Shown here piece by piece: positions 1 to 12,699 of a stretch of DNA of 64,000 nucleotides. The notes under the pieces were generated by a model that was not told the origin of the DNA, did not search any database, and saw only the letters and a list, made by a program, of their open reading frames with translations. The stretch is from Endomychus coccineus (taxonomy: Eukaryota > Arthropoda > Insecta > Coleoptera > Endomychidae): assembly GCA_958510875.1 (NCBI GenBank), contig OY294068.1, positions 19,386,297-19,450,296 of the forward strand, read 5' to 3'. Positions within the stretch are counted from its first letter, which is position 1, and every line of letters begins with the position of its first letter. The position numbers were made by a program, and so were the translations under genes.

Positions 1-680
1 TCCATTCTTTGACAAGCCTTGATGTGACTCTGAATCACTTGAGAGCTTCCAGAGTCGACTGGCTGTCTTTCAAACATCTATGCGCCTATTTACATAGTTT
101 CTTCGCAGGTTTTTCATGACACAAGTCAATATTGCGTAGACCTTAGCCTGAAAAACCGTACATTGAGCACCTAGAGTTACTGAGATAGTAACCTTTGGCC
201 TTTTCACGTATACTCCCGCCCCAGAAGCCTGACCTACCGTGGATCCGTCTGTGAACCATACGAGCCCACTTGGTATTAGTAGGGTGTGAGTTTCGTTACT
301 GCAATCTCCTCTATCCGAAATGAGGATTTTGGGAGAAGTGAGACATATAGCTGAGATCATGCTATCTTGCTCCATTTCTAGTATGAAGCATTTAGAGATT
401 GCCTCACTTGAAATCGTGTTCACTAGAATTGTGCATTTTGATCCAGAGACCTAGATCCTTCAACTTATACGCCGTTCCCACGGCCTCAGTTCTTATATAT
501 AAGTAAAGAGGTGGTAATCCTGAGCTTCAGAGGCTCTCGTTGGAGCCGACATCATACCGCTCAATCCACGCATGCAAGCCGCGGCAGTCGTTCCAGTCGT
601 CCTCAACCCCCACACTAACGCAACATAGGTGGCAATAGGCGTGGTACCTTACTTAGTAATGTGAGTGGCCAAAATTATTG
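1..680 (-). pseudogene. Non-LTR retrotransposon remnant (RT thumb and RNase H)
   Basis: The minus strand from about 423 to 70 reads as an RNase H domain, with WFTDGS (first catalytic Asp) and then FQAKVYAI. Active families have Glu where this copy has Lys, so a catalytic residue is lost. Below position 70 the third acidic block (DSQSTLEAL) continues only after a frame change, and a stop follows. Above 423, up to about 660, the minus strand resembles the region just after the reverse transcriptase of R1/Jockey-type elements (GLRTTGTTAAACMRGL), again with stops. The element is dead and is cut by the left window edge. The family is recognised from motif spacing only. Confidence 0.75.
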
Positions 681-1797
681 AAAAGGTTTCTTTAAAAATG
701 TCCAAAATACCCCTTTTTGTGCAAAAAACAGGGTTCCATCGCCTACCCGAAGTAGAAAAGTCAGATTATCATAATTTGTACCAAAACAAACCTTTTTCCA
801 AGTCGCAGGGAGCCTGCCAAAAATAATCGTTATTGCCTCTTTTTTCACTTAGCCTACTCCAATATTAGATAGATTATTGTTGGCCCTCTGATATTCATAC
901 CATTTATTATATTCAATAGTAGTTAATGTTTCACTGTGTCAAAAGGCTTTGAAAGATCGAGGAATGTAGCTAATCATTGCATATGTTCTTTCTCATTCGA
1001 TATCCTTCGAGATGTGTAGAGACACATGAGTAGAATCTGAGTAAATTAACTGGTGATATGATATGCTGATCCTTAAGGCCTATGGAATGTAAGGGTATCT
1101 AGATCCTCACAATACTGGTTCAGAGCAAACAATAATATAAATAAGACCCAAGGTGTTTAACGAGTTACATTTACATAAATTCATTAACACCATTAGATTT
1201 CCATGGTTATTGTTCTTTATGCAAAACAAAGAAATTATTTCAAAGCAGCATGGATAATGTAATGCTTTCATAATACTGGGGAGACTGTACAAAGGGATAA
1301 CTTAACACCTCGGGCGACGTCTGTCAATGACAACGTTAAACTTTAGTGAGGGTTATAACGCCAAGAAACGCTTAAAGGAAAGTCTTTTCTGCGGACGGGG
1401 AGATTAGTCTGATGAGGGTGACTATCAATTATGAAGCTTTGCCGTACGCTCTTCAAGGTGGATTTCTGACCACCCGCTGATGTTACTAATCCACGCAGCG
1501 TCACTCTCCATACATATGAGGCTATGTTTGCCCATTAAAGATGTATTATTCAATTTTGCATTCACAAAGTGTGTTTCTAAGATAGCTTCATTCTGATTAA
1601 TGTCTAACTGAATATAAATATTTAATTTCGCTATTGCCAAAGGCGAACTCGCAACCTATATTACAAAAGAAATGTGTAGTCAAAATAACACGAAATTCCT
1701 ACGTCCTACCTTCTCGCAATAAATTGATATTCAATAACCTATCTTTGAACAATGCTTCCATCGATGAATATTCATCGCTTCATCATGTCATCATTTC
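681..1797. other. No recognisable gene
   Basis: AT-rich sequence with short open frames only. A minus-strand frame at 1425-1640 (71 codons) matches no family I know and has no promoter or splice context. Confidence 0.4.
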
Positions 1798-2490
1798 TCG
1801 AGAAGATTGGTCCGAATTTGAATAGTTTTCCCGATATTTACCCAACAAAGAATACTCTAAGTTATTTGTAGATACTGAGACAATCTCCGCGTGTTGTTGT
1901 TTTTCATTGACTGGGTTTTATGAATGAATGAATGATACTTGGAACCATCCGTGATTCTGTTCGGAGAGCAGTTGAGTCAATTTGTTAAGACAAAAACAAT
2001 TTGAGCAATACAAATATAGACTGAGAAATTTAACTACTTAGATCTATTTGAATTATTCAGGGCCGTTGTTCAGTTCACTTGACCAGGAGCCAACAACGGT
2101 CTCAAGAGAAATGGAATTTATGTTTCGAAATAAAAATTCGTCTTAAGGCAGCTTAGTCGGGTATTCATAATTCACAGGAATTATGCAAACATCTCTACCA
2201 ATTCACTGCTCCTAAGTATTAACATACTATGGGCCTTTCCATCATTGGAATTTCATCCTTACACTTGGGAATAACAATGATACTTTCGTCCAGACCGTAA
2301 GTTTGTAAAGAGTGGCTTGCCTTTCAAAAGAAAGGGGTAGAAGATCAATTTCTTGTATTTGTATATTTTCGTGTCAATATGGAGAAAAACGAATTTGTTA
2401 ACACTGACCCTGGGAGAACTTTTCCTGTCCAAAAACAACGACTTTTCTTGGTTTTCCTACATAGGAACGGCTGACTTAAGCAATTTTTCC
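1798..2490. repeat. Dispersed repeat A, copy 1 (5' part)
   Basis: This segment aligns by eye with 8405-9150 over about 690 bp. Both contain gaagattgg, an AT-rich stretch, the phrase tccgtgattctgtt and tattcagggccgttgttcag in the same order. Copy 2 has an extra ~50 bp near 8895-8950. No protein frame is conserved between the copies, so this looks like the non-coding part of an unidentified mobile element. Confidence 0.75.
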
Positions 2491-2989
2491 ATCATTTTAT
2501 CCTCGAAAGAAATTTTTAACAATTTTCACTCCTTCAACTTTCTGTAGTACGAACTGTCAAGCCGCTACAGATTCATGGAAACTGTACATTTTTCTCAATT
2601 CCATATACAAAAACTCTTCCTCCTAAATGGATCAAGCAAATTGATCTCAACTGTTCTATCCCGATTTGGTCTTTGTTACCAATGTTTCCAATTTCGTTCC
2701 CTATGCTAAAATTATGTACCTTGTATTCGGTACATTCGAATGAAACCGCTTATACAACACCTTTGATAAAATTTCCGATTTCGACAAATCGGGGATTCAC
2801 AGAACCTGAAGGAACATTTCATTCGATATAAGAACATTTAGCCCATATAAAAAAAATAATGGCGAAAAATCAACGTTAGCCGAAAATATTTTGAACACCA
2901 TTTCTCAAGAATATTCATCACTTTTAAAACACAGTACGGACAAATATCTAGGTACTTAATTTTTAAAGATGGAAATGTATAAGTAAAAA

Positions 2990-3200
2990 AGCAATTCATT
3001 TCGATTTATCTCCCACTGAGGGTGACCTCTTGTTTGAATTATTATCCTCAAATAGTATTTAAACAGGCACTTTTTGATTTATAATTTAGCTTACTCTGAT
3101 GATGGCTACTTGGTTGCCGAAAGGTCCACAGTACTTTGAGATTAATTTTAGTGGATAAGGCGGATTAATTCTTATTTGTCTTGTATTCAACATTGTTTTT
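2990..3200. repeat. Dispersed repeat A, copy 1 (3' part)
   Basis: It aligns with 11905-12105: both contain atttatctcc, an aacaggcac block, ctctgatgatgg, tagtggataagg and gtattcaacattg in order. In copy 1 about 500 bp of unmatched sequence separates this part from the 5' part. In copy 2 the same interval is occupied by the satellite array. A hammerhead-like core lies at 3096-3124. Confidence 0.65.
3096..3124 (+). ncRNA. Hammerhead-like core (degenerate)
   Basis: CTGATGA is followed by one unpaired T, a short GGC...GCC stem and GAAA, the order of a hammerhead core. Stem III and the cleavage triplet are not convincing here. It lies inside dispersed repeat A; the homologous position near 12016 has lost the GAAA. 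A covariance-model search is needed to decide. Confidence 0.3.
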
Positions 3201-3719
3201 CCCAATTCCTTAAAAAAACACAAAGAAACCCTTTCTTCTAAATTGGTCTTGAAGGTTTGGATAGATCACTAGAACCATTGTTCTCAGGAAGTTTGTCAAC
3301 TTGTCATACTCTCTCGACAATTCAAACTCGTTCCCCCATGTCACGTCCGACGATCATTAGACCCTTCGCATGATCTTCCATTTGATCACCAGACCCAAAA
3401 ATTTCCGAGTCGTCACTTAGACCTTTGTTACTAATGTTTCCAGTCTTGTCCTCTATGCTAATATCATGATCCTCGTATACAAGGTATAATCGTGATCAAA
3501 TGAAATATCTATAGTAGCAATTTTGTCTCATGGAATGAAAAGTATTAGGTCAGTTTTATCTGTAAAAAGGACCTTAAGAAAGGGACATTACATTACTTTG
3601 GCGTATTTAAGACATTCATTCACAATAATTGTATTAATCGTAGAGGGTTAATTATTTGTCATTCAATTAATGTTATAGCATCCTAAAATAAGCTTACAAA
3701 ATTTATCGATCCTTCTCAA
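3201..3719. other. No recognisable gene
   Basis: Intergenic AT-rich sequence between dispersed repeat A and the mariner remnant. Nothing supported. Confidence 0.4.
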
Positions 3720-4655
3720 ATAGTACGATTCCGGCATGCCTTCAGAATAGGCGTTTTTCCAGAGATGACCTCATCGGTGGAGACATTTTTTTCCGTCGAG
3801 CCTATTCTTCAAAATTGGAGATAAAAGTCGCAGGGGGCCAGATCTGGAGAATATGGTGGATGAGGAACCAATCAGTAGCTCAATTCATGCAATTTTGCTA
3901 TTGCAGCTGCGGACGTTGTTCTGGTGGCTTTTTCTTCGCCAATTGGGGCCATTTCAGCTTCGAATCGGCGTCGAATCTATCGAATAGCTCTGCATAATAT
4001 ATGCCAGTGATCGTTTTGCCCTTTTCAAGGTAATTGATATGTACGATACCGTTGTATCCCAAAAAACTGTCGCCATGACTTTGTTGGCCGATAGACCCAC
4101 TTTGGCCTTTTTTAACTTCGATTCGCCTAGGCAAGTCCACTGTTTCGACTGTTTTTTGCTCTCTGGTGTATTGTGATGGTACCACATTCCGTCCATGGTT
4201 ACGAAATGGAAAGTTCTTTTTATCGCGCTTGAACATCGCCAAGCCTTGGTGTTGTCACACGGTCGCGTTTGTTGTCAACAAAGAGCAAATGTGGCACCCA
4301 TCTGACAGATAGCTTTCTCATATTCAAAAATTTATGCGAAATGTTCCGTAACCGTTCGGTTGAGAAAGTCATAGCCTCAGAAATCTCGTGGATTCCAACC
4401 CGCCGTTCGTCCAATATCATACCATGGATTTTATCGACGATTTTTGGCGTTGTAACCTCAACTGGACAACCAGAACGTTTGGCATTCTTTGTGATCGTCC
4501 TACCACAACGCAAATAAGTAAGCCACTCGTAAATCGTTTCCAATCGATGGTGCGAAGTCCCCATAATGTATAAAAAGCAATGCTCTGGCTTGCGTAATGT
4601 TTTTGCCACCCGAAAAATAATGTTCAATCAAGACGAGAAATTCACTATTTTCCAT
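3720..4655 (-). pseudogene. Mariner-family transposase pseudogene
   Basis: Starts at an ATG (4655, minus) reading MENSEFLVLIEHYF, the usual mariner N-terminus. Helix-turn-helix and linker follow in shifted frames (CGRTITKNAKRSG, then VRWVPHLL). The first catalytic Asp survives in a changed context (TMDGMW). Central segments include QSKQWTCLGESK and, in another frame, HINYLEKGKTITG. The third Asp lies in PPYSPDLAPCDFYL near 3820-3860, just after an in-frame stop (SY*LVPHP). Length, about 935 bp, fits a full mariner coding region of ~345 codons. At least three frame changes and a stop show it is inactive. Confidence 0.85.
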
Positions 4656-6038
4656 GTTTACAAAAATCTTCATGGTTGCCTGCTTTCGATGGGTGTCAAA
4701 ACAGAACTGAATGACATCATCAGTATGAAATTTCTAATGCGTTCTAGGTAAAGATGGTACATCACAAATGTCACATGGGATATCTGATTGTGGCGCCATC
4801 TGTTTTATTTTTAGGGCTTTCTCACCTTGCTCTCATATGTACGATTGAAACGATATCATTCAACGATGTTGTGAAATACAGTGGATTGTCACAGTCACTA
4901 TATACTACGTACAGCGTGTAAAACTGACTGATTTTTCAACAAAATTCATTTTATTTTTTCAACGTTAACACTCTGTATCCCAGTAAGGAGCAGAATTAGA
5001 CTCATCGTTGTGAGTGATATATGACTATTTTTGCTTTATGAACGCACAATTAAAATCTGGGCTAGTTATGAAACAGCCTGTATAGATTTTCAGGGGTATT
5101 GATTACAGCAAACGAAGAATTTATAACGGTAGTGCTAACAATTATCATAATTTGCAGTAGTTAGGGAAGAAATAGCTCTGGGCAGCGTTCTCTCTAATTC
5201 GAATAATACATTTTCCATCGAAGGGAAAGAGAAGCCTGAAATATGTGGCCAAAGGGCGTAACAAATTCGAATTCGCTTAACTATAGGTGCTAGTCTTTGC
5301 GAAGTTAAATTGTCGACACTTCAACATGTCCTAAGCCGTGTCAATTTTTATAAGCTTATCTGTTTCCAACAGAGGTCTTCAGTGTCATTATTCGCTTTTT
5401 TTGGATGTGACAGCCCGTATTCATGTCATCTATCAGGATGGATATTCAATAAATGATAGGTATTACGGGGCAATGTAAGCGATATGCCATCAACTTAAAT
5501 GCACGAACGAAAGAGGATTTGAATTCCTCTACTACACGTTTCACAGAATTACTTGCTGCTTCACTCCGCACAAAAGCTCTATTTATTGTCATGTTGAAGT
5601 GGAGATACTATTGACATGTTTATTAATGGAACGTTTTATGTGCTCGACAAATTCTGATAAAACCGATTTTTAACTGAAGTTTCAGATCCCTGTAGAAATT
5701 TGGGATAACTTTTCCAACCAGGATTACTCAAACAACTCAACCATTTGATTGGTGAATGAACAGAATGTGGTCTATCTCTTTCATGTCATATTTCAAGATA
5801 GGGACGATTTCAGAACATCCTTCGTTTCTTTCGGCATGTTAGAAGTCAGAATTCCTCTCCTAAAATGTCACTGCGTTCAATTATTTTCAATGTAACTGCA
5901 TGTTATGCTTCCATGAAGAACTTTCTGATTAATTCATGCATTTGGATCTTATAAAATAATTAGAATGAATGACTATTTGTTGTGAAATCCCACTCATATT
6001 TCATAGTACTATATTGTCACCTGAAATGGAAAGTAGTA
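4656..6038. other. No recognisable gene
   Basis: Holds the likely 5' flank and inverted-repeat end of the mariner element (to about 5000), which I could not delimit, and then AT-rich sequence without a supported frame. Confidence 0.35.
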
Positions 6039-6363
6039 ATGGGGACGATTGAGGCAGACAGTCACTTCCGGTCCTTATCAGATGTCGGTAAATATTGCCA
6101 TTGTATTACCGGCCACGAAGTCACTGCATTACCGGCCGCGAGACAAGTGTTCCAACATTTCGACACGTGTTTCAACATTCAAACACGAATTTGACACACG
6201 TTTCAACATTCAAGCACGTGCTTCAAGATCCAGAAACTTATTTTGGCACGTGTTTGACACGTGCTTCGGAACTGAGTCACGTGTTTCAACATTCAGCCTC
6301 GTCGGTAATACAGTGTCAATACTTACCGACATCTGATAGTAACTGTCTGCCTAGACCGTCCCT
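6039..6363. mobile_element. MITE-like element with inverted termini
   Basis: The two ends are inverted copies: ggcagacagt, atcagatgtcggtaa, tattg and tgtattaccg near 6052-6115 recur in reverse complement near 6300-6355. The interior (6145-6300) consists of degenerate copies of a ~20-bp unit, cacgtgtttcaacattcag. The same unit is tandemly repeated in the left non-coding region of the Polinton at 41945-42170. No transposase is encoded. The target duplication is unclear. Confidence 0.65.
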
Positions 6364-6839
6364 ATTGAAACTATGGAATCATGTGCCATAATTGACTTGA
6401 AACATATCTAATAGAATAAGTTAACGCAAAAAAAAAACGGAATTACACTTAAACTTTGATATATCTATGCATTGAATAAATAAAAAACATTTTTTTCTTT
6501 TAGCTGTCAATAGACAGAATTAAGATTGCTCATAAGTTCTTTCAGTGGGATATCTATCTTCCGGTAATTGGCATTTGGATCATTTGGTGCTTTAGCTTAT
6601 GAAAATGGAGTTTATATGCCTTTGGAAAAAATGGTGGAATGATCACTTCGTCGTTCTACTCGTTCCACTGATGAGCTTAGAGGAAAGCGAAACAGATGTC
6701 TGAGACTGATATACGTGTTGTTAGCCCTAGAGCAACCGCAAGTTTGATGTATTCACTTAACAAGTTTCGTTGGACATCAGTAGACAGAATTAATATGAGT
6801 TAATTATGGAATAACATAATGCTCAACGTTTAGTTGTTG

Positions 6840-7860
6840 TTTTTCATATCCTCAGATTAAAGGCGATGGAACATATAAAGAGGTTTTGGAACAAGCCAGA
6901 AAAACATGGGCAATCTCTAACCGTAGTATTGATATCACCGAACCATTTGACCGAGTCTCGCACCAAGGCCTTCTTGGCAAACATCCGTCCTATGATTTTC
7001 GACCTCAACTCTGGCGATTTTTCTCTCAGATAGACCAGTGCATGCGCTAGTTGAAGGAGTCCCCTTTCATACAATGACTATCAACGCTGGGGTGCCATAA
7101 GGATCTGTCTTGGTTCTGTTCCACAAATATCAACGATCTGTTGGAAGTGATCTCCTATGTTGTTCACATCTTCGCATCTGATGGTACACTTCAAACACCT
7201 TTTGATTCTAGAGCCCCTATATCATCCAATGGATGATAGATATATATTATCCAATGGATGCAACATAGGGGAAGGTCGGTGACATGAATGAAGATCTGCC
7301 ACGAATTTTGAAATGGGAATCTGATAATCTAGTAGTGTTAAGCTCAAGCTTGTATTTTCTCCAGGAAGGCAGATCAAACCATCCCTTTTATGATGATGTC
7401 AGGTGCATGTACTCCTTTGAAGTCCTTCCTATCCTTGATCCTTGATTTTCTATTCCGTGCCAACAGCTACTTTACATCCCAGCAGCTCGATATATACTCA
7501 AAACACAGATATGACCTGCCCTGGAGTACTGTTCCCATGTTTGGAGTCCAGCTCCCAAACAAACGCTGACACATTTAGCTTCTAATCATGAGATACCCAC
7601 TAGAAATCTCGTCTGATATTGCACGGCGAGTGATTTCAAGTAGATGGACTGGACGAGGTCAGCTGGTTACCCATTCATTGTCAAGCTCAAGACCTGCCGA
7701 ACATCTTTCTATCAAACTCCATTTTTATGTAGAACGATGAAGTTATCGAACTCTTTGTTTCATAAAGTAATTATCTTTCGAACTTTCGAGAAAAATCTCA
7801 ATGCCTCTCGCAACATCCCGATGTAGCTTAACACGATGTTCTATTACGAACATCACAGGT
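6840..7860 (+). pseudogene. Non-LTR retrotransposon remnant (CR1/Jockey-like RT)
   Basis: Plus-strand fragments read, in order, as RT motif 2/3 (FDRVSHQGLL, near 6945), the GVPQGSVL-like block with frame breaks (about 7085-7125), a NINDLLEV block, an ADD box changed to ASD (FASDGT, about 7170), and the C-terminal PFIVKLKTCRTSFYQ region (7670-7750). Many stops and frameshifts. Related remnants lie at 29925-30760 and 33650-34690, so the family has left several dead copies here. Confidence 0.75.
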
Positions 7861-8404
7861 TTTCCTGTCGTGAAGTAAAACGAAAATATAGGTTATCAGA
7901 ACCGCATAATTTTTTTTATAAAGAGTCGATCCTTTTTAATTTCCTGTTGTGGTAGGGAAGAATACGCTTCTTTCGGAAAATATTGCCCCTTCAACCTAAC
8001 TAATTTTTGGCCATATTCCGTCTCACATTACCAATCATATCAGTCGATTCATTCTAGAATTGCACAAATGATCCAAGTTTAACTCGGTTGAATTTGTGGA
8101 GAATTTAACAGTCATACCCCCCCATAGGAATATGATTCCTATTATCATGAATTTGGTTGCGTAATGACTGACGTCCGCCATTTTTGGAGAAAGAATGGAA
8201 GAGATCCAGAAATATTTTTCACGATAATAAAACTATCGAAACCTCGTAGAGATTTTTTATTGATTCCCTCTAACGACGAATGCAGAACCCACTATATCTT
8301 GATTCTCGAACAAATCAAGCAGATTGAGAGGGTTTTAAGAAGACAATAAGTTCTAGCTGAACAACTGCCGCATAGCATATTGATTTTTCATCCTTGATAT
8401 TTAT
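7861..8404. other. No recognisable gene
   Basis: A 61-codon plus-strand frame at 8164-8349 has no recognisable features. Otherwise AT-rich sequence. Confidence 0.35.
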
Positions 8405-9147
8405 TTGTCTAGAAGATTGGTTGGAATTTGAATCGTTTTTCCGATATTTACCCAACAAATATACTCGAATTTATTTGTAGATTCGGAGACAACCTCCGCG
8501 TGCTGTTGTTTTTAATTGAATGAGTTTTTAATAATGAATGAACGAGACTTGGAAGCATCCGTGATTCTGTTTGGAGAGTAGTTGAATCAATTTGTTAATG
8601 CTTCGAGCAAACACAATTTAAGCAATACAAATATTAACTGAGAAATTTAACTACTTGAATCTATTTGAATTATTCAGGGCCGTTGTTCAGTTCACTTGAC
8701 CAGGAGCGAACAAAGGTCTCAAGAGAAATGGAATTTATGTTTCGAAATAAAAATTCGTCTTAAGGCAGCTAAGTCGGGTATACATAATTCCCATAAATTA
8801 TGCAAACAACTCTACTAATTCAGTGCTACTAAGTATTTACATACTTTGGACCTTTCCATCATAGGAATTTCATCCTTACACTTGGGAATATCAATCTTCG
8901 GAGTAAAGCTCACTACTGCAAACAGATCGTTCAGTTGTGATCAACTTTACCAGTAATACTTTCGTCCAGACTGTAAGTTTGGAAAGAGCGGCTTGCTTTT
9001 CAAAAAGAGGGATAGAAGATTAATTTTTTGCTCTTGTATATTTTCATGCCAATATAAAAAAAAAATAATTCAACAAAACTAACGCCGGGAAAACTTTTGC
9101 CGGTCGAAAAGCTACGACTATTGTTGGTTTTCTATATAGTTCAGTAA
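8405..9147. repeat. Dispersed repeat A, copy 2 (5' part)
   Basis: Second copy of the sequence at 1798-2490, same orientation, with point differences and one ~50-bp insertion near 8895-8950. Its right end passes directly into the satellite array. Confidence 0.75.
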
Positions 9148-11518
9148 CAATTGACTATTCAATCGTCAACCATTGAATTGCGTAACTTTTGGACGGGAGA
9201 GATATCGACTTGCGGGTTATGCCAGTTGCTCCAAAATCATCGAATTAGGTTGAAAAGATATTTATTTTATTGAAAAAACTCCAAAGACGGGAAATAAAAT
9301 TTTCGAAATTGTGACTATCTAATGGTCAACCATTAAATTGCGTAACTTTTGGATAAGAAGAGATATCGACTGGCGGCTTATGTCATTTGCTTCAGAATCA
9401 TCGAGTTAGTTTGAAGTGATATTTTTTTTATAGAAAAAACTCCAAGGACGGGAAATAAAATTTCCGGTATTATGACTATCTAATCGTCAACCATTGAATT
9501 GCGTAACATTCGGACGGAAAAAGATAGCGATTCGCGGTTTATGCCATTAGATTCAAAATCATCGAATTATTTTGAAAAGATATTTTTTTTATAAAAAAAA
9601 CTCCAAAGACGGGAAATAAAATTCTCAGAATTATTACTATCTAATCGTCAACCATTGAATTGCGTGACTTTTGGACGGGGAGAGATATCGACTTGCGGTC
9701 TATGTCATTTGCTTCAAAATCGTCGAATTAGTTTGAAAAGATATTTTTTTTATAGAAAAAACTCCAAAGACGGGAAATAACATTCTCAGAATTATTACTA
9801 TCTAATCGTCAACCATTGAATTGCGTGACTTTTGGACGGGGAGAGATATCGACTTGCGGTCTATGTCATTTGCTTCAAAATCGTCGAATTAGTTTGAAAA
9901 GATTTTTTTTTTTATAGAAAAAACTCCAAAGACGGGAAATAACATTTTCGGAATTATGACTATCTAATGGTCAACCATTAAATTGCGTAACTTTTGGATA
10001 AGAAGAGATATCGACTGGCGGCTTATGTCATTTGCTTCAGAATCATCGAGTTAGTTTGAAGTGATATTTTTTTTATAGAAAAAACTCCAAAGACGGGAAA
10101 TAAAATTTCCGGTATTATGACTATCTAATCGTCAACCATTGAATTGCGTAACATTCGGACGGAAAAAGATAGCGATTCGCGGTTTATGCCATTAGATTCA
10201 AAATCATCGAATTATTTTGAAAAGATATTTTTTTTATAAAAAAAACTCCAAAGACGGGAAATAAAATTCTCAGAATTATTACTATCTAATCGTCAACCAT
10301 TGAATTGCGTGACTTTTGGACGGGGAGAGATATCGACTTGCGGTCTTTGTCATTTGCTTCAAAATCGTCGAATTAGTTTGAAAAGATATTTTTTTTATAG
10401 AAAAAACTCCAAAGACGGGAAATAACATTCTCAGAATTATTACTATCTAATCGTCAACCATTGAATTGCGTGACTTTTGGACGGGGAGAGATATCGACTT
10501 GCGGTCTATGTCATTTGCTTCAAAATCGTCGAATTAGTTTGAAAAGATATTTTTTTTATAGAAAAAACTCCAAAGACGGGAAATAACATTTTCGGAATTA
10601 TGACTATCTAATCGTCAACCATTGAATTGCGTAACTTTTGGACGGGAAGAGATATCGACTTGTGGTTTAAGCCATTTGCTTCAGAATCATCGAATTAGTT
10701 CGAAATGTTTTTTTTTATAGAAAAAACTTCAAAGATGGGAAATAAAATTTTCGGAATTATGACTACCTAATCGTCAACTATTGAATTGCGTAACTTTTGG
10801 ATAAGAAGAGATATCGACTGGCGGCTTATGTCATTTGCTGCAGAATCATCGAGTTAGTTTGAAGTGATATTTTTTTTATAGAAAAAACTCCAAAGACGGG
10901 AAATAAAATTTCCGGTATTATGACTATCTAGTCGTCAACCATTGAATTTCGTAACATTCGGACGGAAAAAGGTACCGATTCGCGGTTTATGCCATTAGAT
11001 TCAAAATCATCGAATTATTTTGAAAAGATATTTAAAAAAAAAAAAAAACTCCACAGACGGGAAATAAAATTCTCAGAATTATTACTATCTAATCGTCAAC
11101 CATTGAATTGCGTGACTTTTGGACGGGGAGAGATATCGACTTGCGGTCTATGTCATTTGCTTCAAAATCGTCGAATTAGTTTGAAAAGATAGTTTTTTAT
11201 AGAAAAAACTCCAAAGACGGGAAATAACATTTTCGGAATTATGACTATCTAATCGTCAACCATTGAATTGCGTAACTTTTGGACGGGAAGAGATATCGAC
11301 TTGTGGTTTAAGCTATTTGCTTCAGAATCATCGAATTAGTTCGAAAAGTTTTTTTTTATAGAAAAAACTTCAAAGATGGGAAATTAAATTTTCGGAATTA
11401 TGACTATCTAATCGTCAACTATTGAATTGTGTAACTTTTGGACGGGAAGAGATATCGACTTGCGGTTCATGCCATTTGCTTCAGAATCAACGAACTAGTT
11501 TGGAAAAATATTTTTTGT
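9148..11518. repeat. Satellite array, ~161-bp unit, about 15 copies
   Basis: Each unit carries the phrases tcgtcaaccattgaattgcg, gagatatcgact, atcgaattagtttgaaa, a T-rich tract and aaaactccaaagacggg. The caaccat phrase recurs near 9165, 9332, 9487, 9648, 9808, 9970, 10131, 10291, 10452, 10612, 10773, 10934, 11096, 11255 and 11413, a period of about 161 bp. Variant types are ordered: an ataagaagag variant (9332, 9970, 10773) is each time followed by an acattcggacgg variant (9487, 10131, 10934), giving a ~640-bp higher-order unit. The array lies inside dispersed repeat A. Confidence 0.95.
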
Positions 11519-11580
11519 ATTATATGAAACAATAACTACTTTGTTTTTATACCACTTTTATTAATAATAACGTGAAGACG

Positions 11581-11616
11581 TAACTATAGTTTCAACACCG
11601 AAGTGCCATTATCAAA
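11581..11616 (-). ncRNA. Hammerhead-like core (degenerate)
   Basis: On the minus strand: TTGATAA, one unpaired T, a GGCAC-TTCG-GTGTT stem-loop, GAAA, then the palindrome ACTATAGT that could form a minimal stem III. C3 and G8 of the consensus are changed, so activity is unlikely. It lies between the satellite array and the 3' part of dispersed repeat A. Confidence 0.3.
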
Positions 11617-11904
11617 CAAATAGAAAATTATATGAATTATGTGGAAATCAATAATGGTACTCAGTTATACATTTAAATATATAATTCAATATGAACATTA
11701 TTATAGAATAAATATATCTGAGTGAAATCATAGTTAAGAATATCAAGTGAAGATAATCAGTTCAAACTACATTCAAAATATTCATTCATATTATAAGTAA
11801 TGAGTTAACTACATTTTCTTGTACCAATGTAAGATGAGTACTCATTGGACATAATTATCTCTTTTTCTTTCAAAAAAATGGATTGTGAGAAATAAACATT
11901 GCAA

Positions 11905-12105
11905 TATTGAAAGCAATTTATTAAATTTATCTCCTGCTGGGGGTTACCCCTTGTTTGCATTATTATAACCAAATAGTATTCTAACAGGCACATTTTGAGT
12001 CATAATTAAGTTTACTCTGATGATGGTCCTCAGTATCTTAGGAGTATTTTTAGTGGATAAGGGTGATTCTTCCTTATTTATCGTGTATTCAACATTGTGT
12101 CGTAT
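11905..12105. repeat. Dispersed repeat A, copy 2 (3' part)
   Basis: Matches 2990-3200 in the same orientation. With 8405-9147 it brackets the satellite array, which is how I infer that the array is internal to this element. Confidence 0.6.
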
Positions 12106-12699
12106 TCATTGATAATAATTTCAAACAATGAAGCAGTTATCATAAATGTATGATTCAAATGAATTGTAGCATGTATGTATTCATAACTCGATTTTAATTG
12201 TACAAATATTTACGACAGTTATTATCAATCATAATGCACAGGATTTGTATAATTTCACTCTTTGAGTGTAAATTTGCTATTCCATATAACTAGTTACTAC
12301 AAAGGCAATATATTAGGCGTTAGTCCGCACGATGTGCTACAAAATTAGTATAAATATACAAACGTACTCACGCCTAAACATTGTTTATTCAGGTCATTCC
12401 ACCTTCACCATAGCAAATGAATTTACATCATGTCGCGATGCAGCACAACCGGTTAATAAAATATATGCGGATGCACAATGCATTGATCTAATTATTCTGA
12501 TTAATACTTCTCCGGGACCAACCTGCTAATGTACAATTAAATAGCTTCGTCTGAATGCAATTCTCGTGAGGTGAAAATAGGAAAATTTTCGAGGTGGTGA
12601 TAATTTACAAGCCTGGAGGGTTTTTTTCTAATCCATAGAAATACAAACACACAAACAATTTAAATAGTAGACTTCCCCGGATAGCTAACGTGGAATAAT

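Noticed and set aside
9148..11518. CRISPR-like array
   Set aside because: Units of ~161 bp are repeated over their whole length without unique spacers; it is a eukaryotic satellite.
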